A DNA stretch of 64,000 nt from Leucobacter chromiireducens subsp. solipictus (lineage in GTDB: Bacteria > Actinomycetota > Actinomycetes > Actinomycetales > Microbacteriaceae): positions 372,001-436,000 of the forward strand of contig NZ_QYAC01000003.1 in the NCBI RefSeq assembly GCF_016758195.1, in the 5' to 3' direction. Both the position numbers and the translations under genes were made by a program. Every line of letters starts with the position of its first letter. Within the stretch, counting starts at the first letter, position 1. The notes under the pieces were generated by a model. That model saw nothing but the letters and a program-made list of their open reading frames with translations, ran no database searches and was not told the origin of the DNA. Positions 16,436 through 25,225 of this stretch are shown here, in pieces.

Positions 16436-16965
16436 ATACCCTTGCGCTCGCGCGGCAGGCGCTCCGGCTCTGGGGCCCGCGCCAGATCCTGGTGGCGCTC
16501 GCCGCCGCGCTCGGATTCGCGCTGCTGTTGGGCATCGCGACCGTGCTCATCCCCAACCCGTGGTTCTCCCGCGAGATCGCCACGGTGTGGTGGAACTACC
16601 CCGTGTGGATCCTGACCTCGCTGGGGGCCGGGATGCTCACGGCCACCTACCTGCGGGCACCGGGTGCCGAAGCCGCAGCGGAGGCCGACACCCCGGAGGC
16701 GCGTCGCGGTGCGCGTTGGGGGCTCGCGGGCGGCGTGCTGAGCTGGTTCGCGGTCGGCTGCCCGGTGTGCAATAAGCTGGCGCTCCTGGCGCTGGGATAC
16801 TCGGGCGCGATCACCTGGTTCGCTCCCGTGCAGCCGGTCTTGGCGCTCGCGGGGATGGTCCTCACCGGCGCGGCGCTGCTGTGGCGGTTGCGCGGCCAGG
16901 TGTCCTGCCCGATCACCCCCGCCGGAGCGGTGCCGGCCGTCGCCGAGAGAGTGGAGCTGACGTGA
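16432..16965 (+). CDS. Membrane protein with intramembrane CxxC
   Basis: 177 residues, about four transmembrane segments. SWFAVGCPVCNKLALLAL (C110, C113) puts a CxxC pair at the edge of a hydrophobic helix. The family is not one I can name. VKOR-type proteins also carry a membrane-edge CxxC, but the rest does not match well. Overlapping starts on both sides (ATGA, GTGA) bind it to the redox genes and to the BlaI repressor. It may be a further thiol carrier in the relay; that is inference. Confidence 0.75.
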   Translation: MNTLALARQALRLWGPRQILVALAAALGFALLLGIATVLIPNPWFSREIATVWWNYPVWILTSLGAGMLTATYLRAPGAEAAAEADTPEARRGARWGLAGGVLSWFAVGCPVCNKLALLALGYSGAITWFAPVQPVLALAGMVLTGAALLWRLRGQVSCPITPAGAVPAVAERVELT

Positions 16966-17363
16966 GTGCGCACGATTCCCGGGTTCCCGAGCCACCCGCA
17001 CGGCTCGGCACGTTGGAGGCGCAGGTCATGGACCTCCTGTGGGGCGGCGAACCGCGCACGGTGCGCGCGCTGATCACGCAGCTCCCGTCGGACCCGGCGT
17101 ACACCACGATCGCGACCGTCCTGGCCAATCTGCGCCGAAAGGGCCTCGTGTGCACCCGGAAATCGGGGCAGGCCACGCTGTACGGGGCCTGCGTGAGCCG
17201 TGAGGAACGCACCGCCCGGCTGATGGAACACGCCCTGAGCGAGAGCGGCGATCGGGCCAGTTCGATCCTGCACTTTGTCGGGAGCATGCCCGAACGCGAT
17301 CAGCAGCTGCTGCGAGAGTTTCTCCTGGGCAGCGGGCCGCCACCGGAGGGCGGCGCCGCGTGA
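16962..17363 (+). CDS. BlaI/MecI/CopY-family repressor
   Basis: A 133-residue winged-helix protein. Residues about 14-75 (LGTLEAQVMDLLW, TVRALITQLPSDPAYTTIATVLANLRRKGL) match the Penicillinase_R domain, and the C-terminal helices mediate dimerisation. Such repressors are released from DNA by proteolysis triggered by a partner M56 protease, which is the next gene. The GTG start overlaps the preceding stop (GTGA). The tandem dyads at 14764-14795 are its likely operator. Confidence 0.92.
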   Translation: MSAHDSRVPEPPARLGTLEAQVMDLLWGGEPRTVRALITQLPSDPAYTTIATVLANLRRKGLVCTRKSGQATLYGACVSREERTARLMEHALSESGDRASSILHFVGSMPERDQQLLREFLLGSGPPPEGGAA

Positions 17364-18373
17364 CCGGAGCGATCACCGGGCCGTCGCTGAGTGTCGTGCT
17401 CATCACCGCGTTGCTCACGAGCGTGCTGCTCATCGCCGCACTGGGTGGGCCGCGCCTGATGCGGGCCGCCGCCCCCGCGTTCGCCGCGGCGCCGCGCGTC
17501 GCCTCGGGGGCGCTCATCGCCGCGGCGCTGCTCTGGATCGCCGGCCTCGTGGCGATCGGGCCGGTGGTGGCGTGGATGAGCGCCGGGCCCTCGTGGTTGC
17601 CGGACGCCGCGGCTCGCGTGTGCGGCCGATGCCTGATGCAGGCGAGCCCGTTCGGCGCGAGCGCCGCGGCGCTCGGCATTCCCGCGATCGTCCCGCTCGC
17701 GTTGCCCGCCCTCGGCGCCGCGCTGGTCATGGCCGGGCTGCTCCGCGAGGGGTGGCGGGTGCGGCGTTCGCGTGCGGCGCTCCTCGCTGATCTGCGCCGA
17801 CGCGGGACCGACGTGACCCTCCGCGGGGTCCAGGTGCGGCTGCTCGATGACGCCGCGCCTCGCGCGTTCTCGCTGCCGCACCGGGACGCCGGGATCGTCG
17901 TGTCGCTCGGGACCCTGCGAGCGCTCTCGGGGCCGGAACTGTCCGCGGTGCTCGCGCACGAGGGCGCACACCTGCGACAGCGGCACCACGGGGCGCTGGG
18001 GCTGCTCCTCGGCGCGACGCACGCGTTTCGCTGGGTGCCGCTCATCCGTGCGATCCGCGACGCGGTGCCGCACACCCTCGAGATCGCGGCGGACCGGGCG
18101 GCGACGCGGATCACAGGCACTCCGGCACTCGCGAGCGCGCTCCTGAAGCTCGGGGCCGCGCCCGCCGATCCGGAACAGCTGCGGGCCGGGCACCCCGCCC
18201 ACAGCGTGCTGCACGCCGCGGCCTCGGATCGGATCCAGAGCCTGATCGGCCAGCGCGGCACGCCGATCAGCGTCGCCCTCGCCGCCGGAGCGGGCCTCTA
18301 CGCGGTCATGCTCGCGGGAGTGGTCGCGGCCGTGCACGTGCCGTATCTGCTGGCGATCGCGACCGGCTGCTGA
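17360..18373 (+). CDS. M56-family (BlaR1-like) membrane metalloprotease
   Basis: A 337-residue membrane protein with about four transmembrane helices. The zinc motif is VLAHEGAHLRQRHH (H200, E201, H204), and LEIAADRAATRITG supplies the third ligand region. In BlaR1/MecR1 this protease inactivates BlaI. Here the extracytoplasmic penicillin-binding sensor domain is absent, so the inducing signal must come another way. GTG 17360 overlaps the blaI stop. It ends the redox operon and is convergent with yaeQ. Confidence 0.9.
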   Translation: MTGAITGPSLSVVLITALLTSVLLIAALGGPRLMRAAAPAFAAAPRVASGALIAAALLWIAGLVAIGPVVAWMSAGPSWLPDAAARVCGRCLMQASPFGASAAALGIPAIVPLALPALGAALVMAGLLREGWRVRRSRAALLADLRRRGTDVTLRGVQVRLLDDAAPRAFSLPHRDAGIVVSLGTLRALSGPELSAVLAHEGAHLRQRHHGALGLLLGATHAFRWVPLIRAIRDAVPHTLEIAADRAATRITGTPALASALLKLGAAPADPEQLRAGHPAHSVLHAAASDRIQSLIGQRGTPISVALAAGAGLYAVMLAGVVAAVHVPYLLAIATGC

Positions 18374-18391
18374 GGCCGGCGGCGCGCGGCG

Positions 18392-18931
18392 CTACGCGAT
18401 GCTGCGGGTGAGGATCTCGCCGCTCAGGCTTGCGCCGTTGAGATCGACGTAGAGCTGCCCCTCGGTCAGCGACACCGTCATGGTGTTGCGGCGATCCACC
18501 GCGGCCGCGAGCGCCTCGATCAGGCGGGGATCGAATGCGCGCACCACGATGCGATCGGCCTCGTGGATGGTCTTGCCCTCCCACGCGGCGAACAGCTTCC
18601 CGGGGTCGCGGTGCGTGTATACCGCGGTGCGCTCCGCGAGCTTGCTCCCGAAGTGCAGCCGCTGCGCGTCTGGGGCGCCGATCTCGATCCAGGCGGTGAT
18701 CGCCCCCGTGAGGTCGCGCACCAGTACGGCCGGCTCGTCCGTCGTGGAGACGCCAGCGCTGAAGGCGATGCCCTCCTCGTATTCGAGGCAGTAGGCGAGG
18801 ATCCGGGTCACCATGAAGAGGTCCGTCTCCGAGGGGTGACGGGCGACGCGAAGCGTCAGATCTTCATAGACGCCGCGGTCCACATCCGCGACCTGGATGT
18901 CAAAGGTGTGGATCGTTGCGCCAATAGCCAT
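18392..18931 (-). CDS. yaeQ: YaeQ-family protein
   Basis: 179 residues. ATIHTFDIQVADVDRGVYEDL, VARHPSETDLFMVTRILAY, AGVSTTDEPAVLVRDLTG and WIEIGAPDAQRLHFGSK are hallmark blocks of the YaeQ family, a nuclease-like fold of uncertain function. In Escherichia coli YaeQ has been linked to haemolysin suppression. ATG 18931 is chosen because the family begins at the A-T-I block. A few bases separate it from marR on the same strand. Confidence 0.88.
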   Translation of the reverse strand: MAIGATIHTFDIQVADVDRGVYEDLTLRVARHPSETDLFMVTRILAYCLEYEEGIAFSAGVSTTDEPAVLVRDLTGAITAWIEIGAPDAQRLHFGSKLAERTAVYTHRDPGKLFAAWEGKTIHEADRIVVRAFDPRLIEALAAAVDRRNTMTVSLTEGQLYVDLNGASLSGEILTRSIA

Positions 18932-18942
18932 AGTGTCCGAGC

Positions 18943-19518
18943 TTACTGGCTCGGCGGTGCCCACTCGGCGCTGGACACGTCGATCCGCTGCGCCATGTCC
19001 CGCAGGAATCGGGTGACAATCGCGCGCTCGGCGCTGGTGAGTGCCGCCGCGGCCTGGAAGCGCTTGGCGTGTTGGGTGCCCACCGTGCGGGTGGCGGCCT
19101 CCCGGGTTTCCGGGGTGATGTCGATGGCAAACGCCCGGCGATCCGAGGGGTGGATCGCGCGGGTGATGTGGCCGCCTCGCTCGAGGCGGTCGAGCAGTTT
19201 GGTCGTGGAGGGCGTGGTGATCCGCAGGTGCGCGGCGATGGAGCCCGGGGTGACGATGCGCCCCTCGTTGGCGGCCACGATCAGGAAGTGCAGGGTGCGC
19301 ATGTCGGTGCGGCCGAGCTGCATGTAGGTGAGCGAGGCCTCGGAGAGCTGATCCTCCGCCTCCCGGAGTTCCCCGAGCGCCCCCATGAGCGCGCTGATCT
19401 CCGCGAGTTCCTCCGGGGTGCTCGCGGAACGGTCGATCAGGCGGCCGTCGGGATCGTTGCTCTCGACGCCGTACACGCCGAGGTTGGGGTGCGGCGCGTC
19501 TGGTGGAGGGATGCGCAT
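18943..19518 (-). CDS. MarR-family regulator
   Basis: 191 residues. A 30-residue N-terminal extension is followed by the MarR winged helix: DMRTLHFLIVAANEGR, TPGSIAAHLRITTPSTTKLLDRLERGGHI (read in parts) and the wing HPSDRRAFAIDIT. Dimer helices flank it. ATG 19518 has TAATAT six bases upstream (19525-19530), suggesting leaderless transcription. It is divergent from the MMPL exporter, which it probably represses. Confidence 0.9.
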   Translation of the reverse strand: MRIPPPDAPHPNLGVYGVESNDPDGRLIDRSASTPEELAEISALMGALGELREAEDQLSEASLTYMQLGRTDMRTLHFLIVAANEGRIVTPGSIAAHLRITTPSTTKLLDRLERGGHITRAIHPSDRRAFAIDITPETREAATRTVGTQHAKRFQAAAALTSAERAIVTRFLRDMAQRIDVSSAEWAPPSQ

Positions 19519-19594
19519 GGTGTTATATTAGCCCGCAGAAGATGTAAACCAAGAGATATTATTTTCTTAGGCTAGATATATGGGGGAGCGGCAC
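19519..19594. promoter_or_regulatory. AT-rich divergent promoter between marR and the MMPL exporter
   Basis: This 76-base gap is much richer in A and T than its surroundings. It holds the leftward -10 TAATAT. An imperfect inverted repeat, CCAAGA (19549) with TCTTAGG (to 19571), may be the MarR operator. Positions of the rightward -35/-10 are unclear. Confidence 0.45.
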
Positions 19595-21796
19595 ATGAAC
19601 GCACAACACGGGAGCCCGCGGCGGCGCTGGCTGCGGATCCTCCTGCCGGCGATCCTGATCATCGGGTGGGTCGCCGTCAGCGGCATCGGCGGCCCCTACT
19701 TCGGGAAAGTGAGCGAGGTCTCGTCCAACGACCAGACCACCTACCTGCCGACCTCCGCGGACGCGACGCAGGTCCAGCAGCGCGCCGGAGAGTTCCGTGA
19801 TTCCGAAGACATTCCCGCCGTCGTCGTGATGGCGAGCGATGAGAAACTGACCCCGGCAGAGCTGGAGACGCTGACCCAGGCCGTCGCGGACCTGCCGGAC
19901 ACGGTCCCGGGCGTCTCCGAGGAGCTCTCGCCGGTGATCCCGTCAGAGGACGGGCGCGCGGCGCAGTCCTTTGTGCCGCTCGACAGCGGGGAAGGCCTGC
20001 GCGACACCGTCGCGGCGGTCGGGGATGCGCTGCGTGACGCGGCACCGGACGGTGTCGAGGTCTACGTGACCGGGCCCGCGGGCTTCACGGCGGACCTCGT
20101 GAACGGCTTCGCCGGAATCGACGGAATCCTGCTGGGGGTCGCCCTCCTCGCCGTGTTCATCATCCTCGTGGTGGTCTACCGCTCGCTGCTGCTCCCCGTG
20201 GCCGTGCTCGGGACGAGCGTCATGGCACTCACGGCGGCCCTGCTCACCAACTGGTGGCTCGCGAAGTGGGGCGTGCTGATGCTCTCCGGGCAGACCCAGG
20301 GCATCCTGTTCATCCTGGTCATCGGCGCGGCTACGGACTACTCGCTGCTGTACGTCTCGCGCTACCGAGAGGAGCTTCGGGTACAGCGCGACCGGGGTGA
20401 CGCCACGCGCGCGGCGCTCCGCGGCTCCCTCGAGCCGATCCTCGCGTCCGGCGGCACCGTCATCGCCGGCCTCCTCTGCCTGCTGCTCTCGGACCTGAAG
20501 TCGAACAGCTCGCTCGGGCCGATCGCCGCCATCGGCATCGTGTTCGCCATGCTGGCCGCGCTCACGCTGCTGCCCGCAATCCTCTTCGCGTTCGGCCGTG
20601 CCGCGTTCTGGCCGAAGCGCCCCCGCTTCGAGCCGGAGGTTGTCGCCGCAGAGCACGGCGTCCACGGCGGGGTCTGGGCCAAGCTCGCCGGCTGGATCAA
20701 GCGCCGCCACCGCCCCATCTGGATCGTCACCGCGCTCGCGCTCGCCGTGGGGGTGTTCGGGGCGAGCCAGCTCGACGCGACCGGCGTGCCGCAGTCCGAT
20801 CTGGTGCTTGGCGCCTCGGAGGCGCGCGACGGGCAGCAGGCCCTCGGGGAGCACTTCCCCGGCGGATCGGGCAGCCCGGTCACCGTGATCGTGTCCGAGG
20901 AACAGCTCCAGGACGCCGCCGACGTGCTCCTCGCGTCGGACGGGATCGAGAGCGTGACCGTCGCGGCGACGGAGTCACCCACCGGCACGCTTCCCGTGAC
21001 CGCTGACGGCGTGGGCACCGGGTCCTTCGGCCCGCCCGGCCAGGCGGGCATGCCCGGATCGGGCGCGGCGGCCGAGCCCACCGTGTCGCACGGAGATGTG
21101 CTGCTGCAGGGGACCCTCACCGCCGCCGCGGATTCCGACGCGGCCTCGGACACGGTGCGCGAGCTCCGCGCCGACCTCGTCGATGCGGCACCGAGCGCGC
21201 TGGTGGGCGGTGTCACCGCGACCGCGATCGACACCAACGATGCGTCGATCCACGACCGCACGCTCATCATCCCCATCGTGCTCCTCGTGATCACCCTGAT
21301 CCTGATGCTGCTGCTGCGTTCCATCGTCGCGCCACTGTTGCTCGTCGCCACCACGGTGCTGTCATTTGGCACCGCCCTGGGGGTCGCCGGGTGGCTGTTC
21401 ACGCACGTCTTCGAGTTCCCCGGTGTCGATCCGGCGGTCCCGCTCTACAGCTTCGTGTTCCTCGTGGCGCTCGGGATCGACTACAACATCTTCCTCATGA
21501 CCCGAGTCCGCGAGGAGAGCCTCACCCACGGCACCCGCGAGGGGATCCTGCGTGGCCTCTCGATTACGGGTGGCGTGATCACCTCGGCGGGGCTCGTGCT
21601 CGCGGCGACGTTCGCGGCGCTGTCGGTGATCCCGATCCTGTTCCTCGTGCAGATCGCGTTCATTGTCGCGTTCGGCGTGCTGCTCGATACCTTCATCGTG
21701 CGCTCGCTGCTCGTGCCCGCGCTCACGTACGACATTGGCCGGGCGATCTGGTGGCCGTCGAAGCTCGCGAAGCGGGTCAGTACGCCGCAGCGCTGA
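19595..21796 (+). CDS. MMPL/RND-type membrane exporter
   Basis: 733 residues in two homologous halves, each a transmembrane helix, a large extracytoplasmic loop and five more helices, as in MMPL-family transporters. VYRSLLLPVAVLGTSVMAL, GAATDYSLLYVSRYREEL and VALGIDYNIFLMTRVREE carry the conserved GxxxDY proton-relay residues. Such proteins export lipids or drugs using the proton gradient. ATG 19595 is preceded by GGGGGAG; an in-frame ATG at 19580 is less good. It is divergent from marR and its stop overlaps the oppositely oriented ATPase gene by 20 bases. Confidence 0.9.
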   Translation: MNAQHGSPRRRWLRILLPAILIIGWVAVSGIGGPYFGKVSEVSSNDQTTYLPTSADATQVQQRAGEFRDSEDIPAVVVMASDEKLTPAELETLTQAVADLPDTVPGVSEELSPVIPSEDGRAAQSFVPLDSGEGLRDTVAAVGDALRDAAPDGVEVYVTGPAGFTADLVNGFAGIDGILLGVALLAVFIILVVVYRSLLLPVAVLGTSVMALTAALLTNWWLAKWGVLMLSGQTQGILFILVIGAATDYSLLYVSRYREELRVQRDRGDATRAALRGSLEPILASGGTVIAGLLCLLLSDLKSNSSLGPIAAIGIVFAMLAALTLLPAILFAFGRAAFWPKRPRFEPEVVAAEHGVHGGVWAKLAGWIKRRHRPIWIVTALALAVGVFGASQLDATGVPQSDLVLGASEARDGQQALGEHFPGGSGSPVTVIVSEEQLQDAADVLLASDGIESVTVAATESPTGTLPVTADGVGTGSFGPPGQAGMPGSGAAAEPTVSHGDVLLQGTLTAAADSDAASDTVRELRADLVDAAPSALVGGVTATAIDTNDASIHDRTLIIPIVLLVITLILMLLLRSIVAPLLLVATTVLSFGTALGVAGWLFTHVFEFPGVDPAVPLYSFVFLVALGIDYNIFLMTRVREESLTHGTREGILRGLSITGGVITSAGLVLAATFAALSVIPILFLVQIAFIVAFGVLLDTFIVRSLLVPALTYDIGRAIWWPSKLAKRVSTPQR

Positions 21797-23339
21797 TCAG
21801 ATCGCGGGTGAAGGGGTGCCGCGGGGCGGTGAAGATCCGCTCCGTGGCACCCTCCTCGACGACGCGACCGTCCTGCATGATGAGGGTGCGGTCGCACACC
21901 GTGCGCACCGCGGCGAGGTCGTGGGAGACGAAGAGCAGGGCGACGCCGTCCCGCGCCTGGAGATCGCGCAGGAGATGCAGGATCCCCGCCTGGGTGGCCA
22001 TGTCGAGGGCGGAGACCGGCTCGTCGCACACGAGCACATCGGGGCGGGCCGCGAGGGCGCGCGCGATCGCGACGCGCTGGCGCTGACCGCCGGAGAGCGT
22101 GGCCGGGCGGCGGCCGAGGAACTCGGGGCCGAGCCCCACCCGTCCGAGCAGCTCGGCGGGCGTCGGCGACTCGGCACCGCGGATCGACGCGCGCAGGATC
22201 CGCTCCACGCGCCACCGCGGGTCGAACGTCGCGAAGGGATCCTGCGGGATCAACCGGATCCGGCAGCCCGCCTCCGCGCGCGTGAGCGTGCCGGAGTCCA
22301 ACCGCTCCGCGCCCGCCACGATGCGCGCGAGCGTCGTCTTGCCCGCGCCCGACTCGCCGACGACCCCCACCGCCTCGCCCCGGTGCAGGCGAAGATCGAC
22401 GCCGCGCAGCCCGGCGGTGCCGCCGCCGGGGGCGGGGAACTCGCGCACCCCGGCGGTGAGGGTCAGCAGCTCCGGCGCGGGCCGCGTCTCCCGGCCGGCA
22501 CCGTCGGCGACGGTCTCCGGTTTCGGACCGCGGGGGATCGCCGCGACCAGTGCGCGGCTCGCCGCGTGCTCGGGCGCCGCGAGGAGCTGGGCCGCGGGCC
22601 CCGCCTCGACGATCCGACCCTCGTGCAGCACCGCGATGCGGTCGGCGACGCGCGCCACCGCACCGAGGTCGTGACTGATGAGCACGAGCGCGGTGCCGCG
22701 ATCCCGAATGTCCCGGAACGTGGCAAGCACGTGCGCCGCGGTCGCCGAATCGAGCGCCGTCGTGGGCTCGTCCGCGATGATGAGCGCCGGCTCGGCGGCG
22801 ATCGCTGAGGCGATGAGCGCCCGCTGGCGCATGCCGCCAGAGAGTTCGCCCGAGCGCTGCGTCAGGCGCGCCTCGGGGTTCGGCAACCCCGCGGCACCGA
22901 GCGCGTCCACCACCGCACGCCGGCGTGCCGCGCCCCGGACGCCCCGCACCGTGAGGGCTTCGCCGACCTCGGCCCCGATCGTGCGGAGCGGATCCAACGA
23001 CTGCAGGGCGTCCTGGAGCACCAGGCCGACCGTCCGCCCGCGGACCCCGCGCCACTGGCGCTGGCTCGCGCCGCGCAGTTCCCGTCCCGACACGGCGAGA
23101 CGCTCCGCGCTCACCGACCAGTGCCGCTCGGCCTGCGTGAGCCCGAGCAGGGTGCGGGCGAGCACGGACTTGCCCGCCCCGGAGGCCCCGACGATCGCGA
23201 GGCATTCGCCGGGGGCGACGCGGAGATCCACGCCCGCGAGAATCGCGCCGCCGCGCGGGTGCGTCACCGTGAGCCCGCGCACGTCGAGGGCGGGCCCGAC
23301 CGGCGGGGTCGTGGCGGGCGTCATCGTCTGTGCGGTCAC
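21777..23339 (-). CDS. Peptide ABC transporter, two ATPase domains fused
   Basis: About 520 residues with two nucleotide-binding domains. The first has AIVGASGAGKS, LSGGMRQRALIA and LIIADEPTTALD; the second has [30 protein letters not shown] and VLVCDEPVSALD. In most peptide/nickel importers these are separate proteins (DppD and DppF, or OppD and OppF). The GTG start 23339 overlaps the preceding permease stop. It powers uptake with the two permeases and the lipoprotein upstream. Confidence 0.92.
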   Translation of the reverse strand: MTAQTMTPATTPPVGPALDVRGLTVTHPRGGAILAGVDLRVAPGECLAIVGASGAGKSVLARTLLGLTQAERHWSVSAERLAVSGRELRGASQRQWRGVRGRTVGLVLQDALQSLDPLRTIGAEVGEALTVRGVRGAARRRAVVDALGAAGLPNPEARLTQRSGELSGGMRQRALIASAIAAEPALIIADEPTTALDSATAAHVLATFRDIRDRGTALVLISHDLGAVARVADRIAVLHEGRIVEAGPAAQLLAAPEHAASRALVAAIPRGPKPETVADGAGRETRPAPELLTLTAGVREFPAPGGGTAGLRGVDLRLHRGEAVGVVGESGAGKTTLARIVAGAERLDSGTLTRAEAGCRIRLIPQDPFATFDPRWRVERILRASIRGAESPTPAELLGRVGLGPEFLGRRPATLSGGQRQRVAIARALAARPDVLVCDEPVSALDMATQAGILHLLRDLQARDGVALLFVSHDLAAVRTVCDRTLIMQDGRVVEEGATERIFTAPRHPFTRDLISAAAY

Positions 23340-24145
23340 GTCAGATCCTCTCCGTCGGCAAGCCTGCGGCCGAGCACCGTGAGCGCGGCGGCGGTGAGCA
23401 CGATCGCGAGGCCGGGCCCCACCGTCATCCACCAGGCGGAGGTCAGGTAGACGCGGCCCGCGTTCAGCATGGCCCCCCACTCCGGCTCGGGCGGCGCGGC
23501 CCCGAGCCCCAGGAACCCGAGCGCGGACACCCACACGATCGCCTGCCCCACCCCGAGCGTCGCGGCGGACACGAGCGGCCAGAGCGCGTTCGGGGCGATG
23601 TGGCGGGCAAAGATGCGTACCGGCGTGACCTCGTCGAGGCGCGCCCACTCGACATAGCCGCTGCGTGCGACCCCGCGCGCGCGGGCGCGCAGCATCCGCG
23701 CGTAGCCGGGGATCGTCGCGAGGCCGATCGCGAGGATCGAGGAGGCCGGGCCGCCGCCCAGGACCGCGATGAACAGCAGCGCGAGCACGAGCGTCGGAAG
23801 CGCGAAGAGCACCTCGAACAGCCGGCCCAGTGCGGCGTCCACGAGGCGCGGGCCGAGCCCCGCGGTGAACCCGAGCAGCGCGCCGATCCCGATGCCGATC
23901 CCGGTGGCCGCGAGCCCGATCCCCACCGAGGCGCCCGCGCCGTGCACCACGCGGGTGAGCACGTCGCGCCCCGACTCATCGGTGCCGAACGGGTGGGCGA
24001 GGGAGGGGGGCTGGAAGGCGGCGGCCGGATGGATCGCGAGTGGGTCTCCGGGTGCGAGGAGGTGGGGCAGCGCGACCGCGACCGCGACGAGGAGCAGGAC
24101 GAGAATGCTGAGGGCCTCGGGCAGCCCGATCCGGCGGCGCCTCAC
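23336..24145 (-). CDS. dppC: Peptide ABC transporter permease, DppC type
   Basis: 269 residues with about six transmembrane segments. The family marker PFGTDESGRDVLTRVVHGAG lies near the N-terminus, and the EAA-type loop is ARARGVARSGYVEWARLDE. GTG 24145 overlaps the dppB stop (GTGA), which fixes the start; a further upstream frame would lie inside dppB. Confidence 0.9.
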   Translation of the reverse strand: MRRRRIGLPEALSILVLLLVAVAVALPHLLAPGDPLAIHPAAAFQPPSLAHPFGTDESGRDVLTRVVHGAGASVGIGLAATGIGIGIGALLGFTAGLGPRLVDAALGRLFEVLFALPTLVLALLFIAVLGGGPASSILAIGLATIPGYARMLRARARGVARSGYVEWARLDEVTPVRIFARHIAPNALWPLVSAATLGVGQAIVWVSALGFLGLGAAPPEPEWGAMLNAGRVYLTSAWWMTVGPGLAIVLTAAALTVLGRRLADGEDLT

Positions 24146-25110
24146 GCGGGCACCGCCGTGCGCGTGCGCGGCCGCAACCGCGGATCCACCACCCACTCGA
24201 GCAGATCGGTCAGGAACATGACCGCGACGTAGAGCAGCGCGATCACGGCGACCGCCCCGACCACCACGGGCACGTCGCGGACCAGCGTCGCCTCAAGCAG
24301 GAGCCGGCCGAGGCCGGGACGTGCGAATAGGGCCTCCACCACCACGGCGCCGCTGAGGAGCGAGCCGTAGGCCCAGCCCGAGAGCGCGAGTGCGGGGAGC
24401 GCCGCGTGTCGCAGGGTGTGGGTGAGCAGCACGCGCGCCTCCGAGCCGCCGCGCGCACGGGCCGTCGTTGCGAACGGGGCGGCGTCGGCCTCGGCGAGCG
24501 AGCCGTGCATCACGTGCGCGAGGTAGCCCGCGAGCGGCACGGCGAGGGTGACCACGGGCAGCACGAGCCCCGCCGGCGCGGATCCCGAACTCGTCGCCGG
24601 GAACCAGCCGAGCCCGCTCGCGAACACGAGAATCAGGATGGCGCCCAGGAAAAAGTGGGGGGTAACCGAGACGATGGTCTCGATCCCGGCGAGTACCGCG
24701 CGCGTGGCGCGACCGATCCAGCCCCGCCGCGCCGTGCTGGCGAGGGCCCCCGCGAGGGCGAGCACCCAGGCGAGGAGCAGGGCCAGCGAGGCGAGCAGCA
24801 CCGTCGGGGGGACGTGCGCGGCGAGCAGATCCGCCACCGGTTGCTTGCGCGCGTAGGAATCCCCGAACTGCAGCGTCGCGGTGCGCCAGAGCTGTGAGAG
24901 ATACTGCACGAACACGGGCTGGTCGAGGCCGTACGCGAGCCGCGCCTCGGCCACGGCCTCCGGCCCGGCCTGCGAGCCCGGCCCGCCGAGGATCGCCTCG
25001 AGCGGATCCCCCGTCGCGCGCAGCGCGACGAACACGATCGTGGCTGTGACCCACACGACGAGCAGCGCGGCAGCGATGCGGCCGAGCACCGTGCGCAGGA
25101 TCCGGCCCAT
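24142..25110 (-). CDS. dppB: Peptide ABC transporter permease, DppB type
   Basis: 322 residues, about six transmembrane segments. The N-terminus is typical: TVLGRIAAALLVVWVTATIVF, then GLDQPVFVQYLSQLW and DSYARKQPV. The late block TLRHAALPALALSGW and VVEALFARPGLGRLLLEA identify the DppB/OppB family. ATG 25110 follows the hairpin that separates it from the binding-protein gene. Confidence 0.92.
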   Translation of the reverse strand: MGRILRTVLGRIAAALLVVWVTATIVFVALRATGDPLEAILGGPGSQAGPEAVAEARLAYGLDQPVFVQYLSQLWRTATLQFGDSYARKQPVADLLAAHVPPTVLLASLALLLAWVLALAGALASTARRGWIGRATRAVLAGIETIVSVTPHFFLGAILILVFASGLGWFPATSSGSAPAGLVLPVVTLAVPLAGYLAHVMHGSLAEADAAPFATTARARGGSEARVLLTHTLRHAALPALALSGWAYGSLLSGAVVVEALFARPGLGRLLLEATLVRDVPVVVGAVAVIALLYVAVMFLTDLLEWVVDPRLRPRTRTAVPA

Positions 25111-25180
25111 GGGTCTCGTGGCCCTTTCTCGTGGTGGTGGCGATGGTGTTGGTGGTGTGCTGGGTGCGGTCCGCGCGTGC

Positions 25181-25214
25181 GGCGGTCCGGGCCGACTGTT
25201 CGGCCCGGACCGCC
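25181..25214 (-). terminator. Perfect 14-bp hairpin between the binding-protein gene and dppB
   Basis: GGCGGTCCGGGCCG (25181-25194) and its exact complement (25201-25214) flank a six-base loop, 12 bases after the binding-protein stop on the minus strand. There is no U tract. Such structures often reduce read-through or protect the upstream message, so that binding protein exceeds permease. Confidence 0.65.
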
Positions 25215-25225
25215 CGGCGCTATTG

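Noticed and set aside
17360-18373. Full BlaR1 beta-lactam sensor
   Set aside because: No C-terminal penicillin-binding domain with SxxK/KTG motifs; only the protease part is present.
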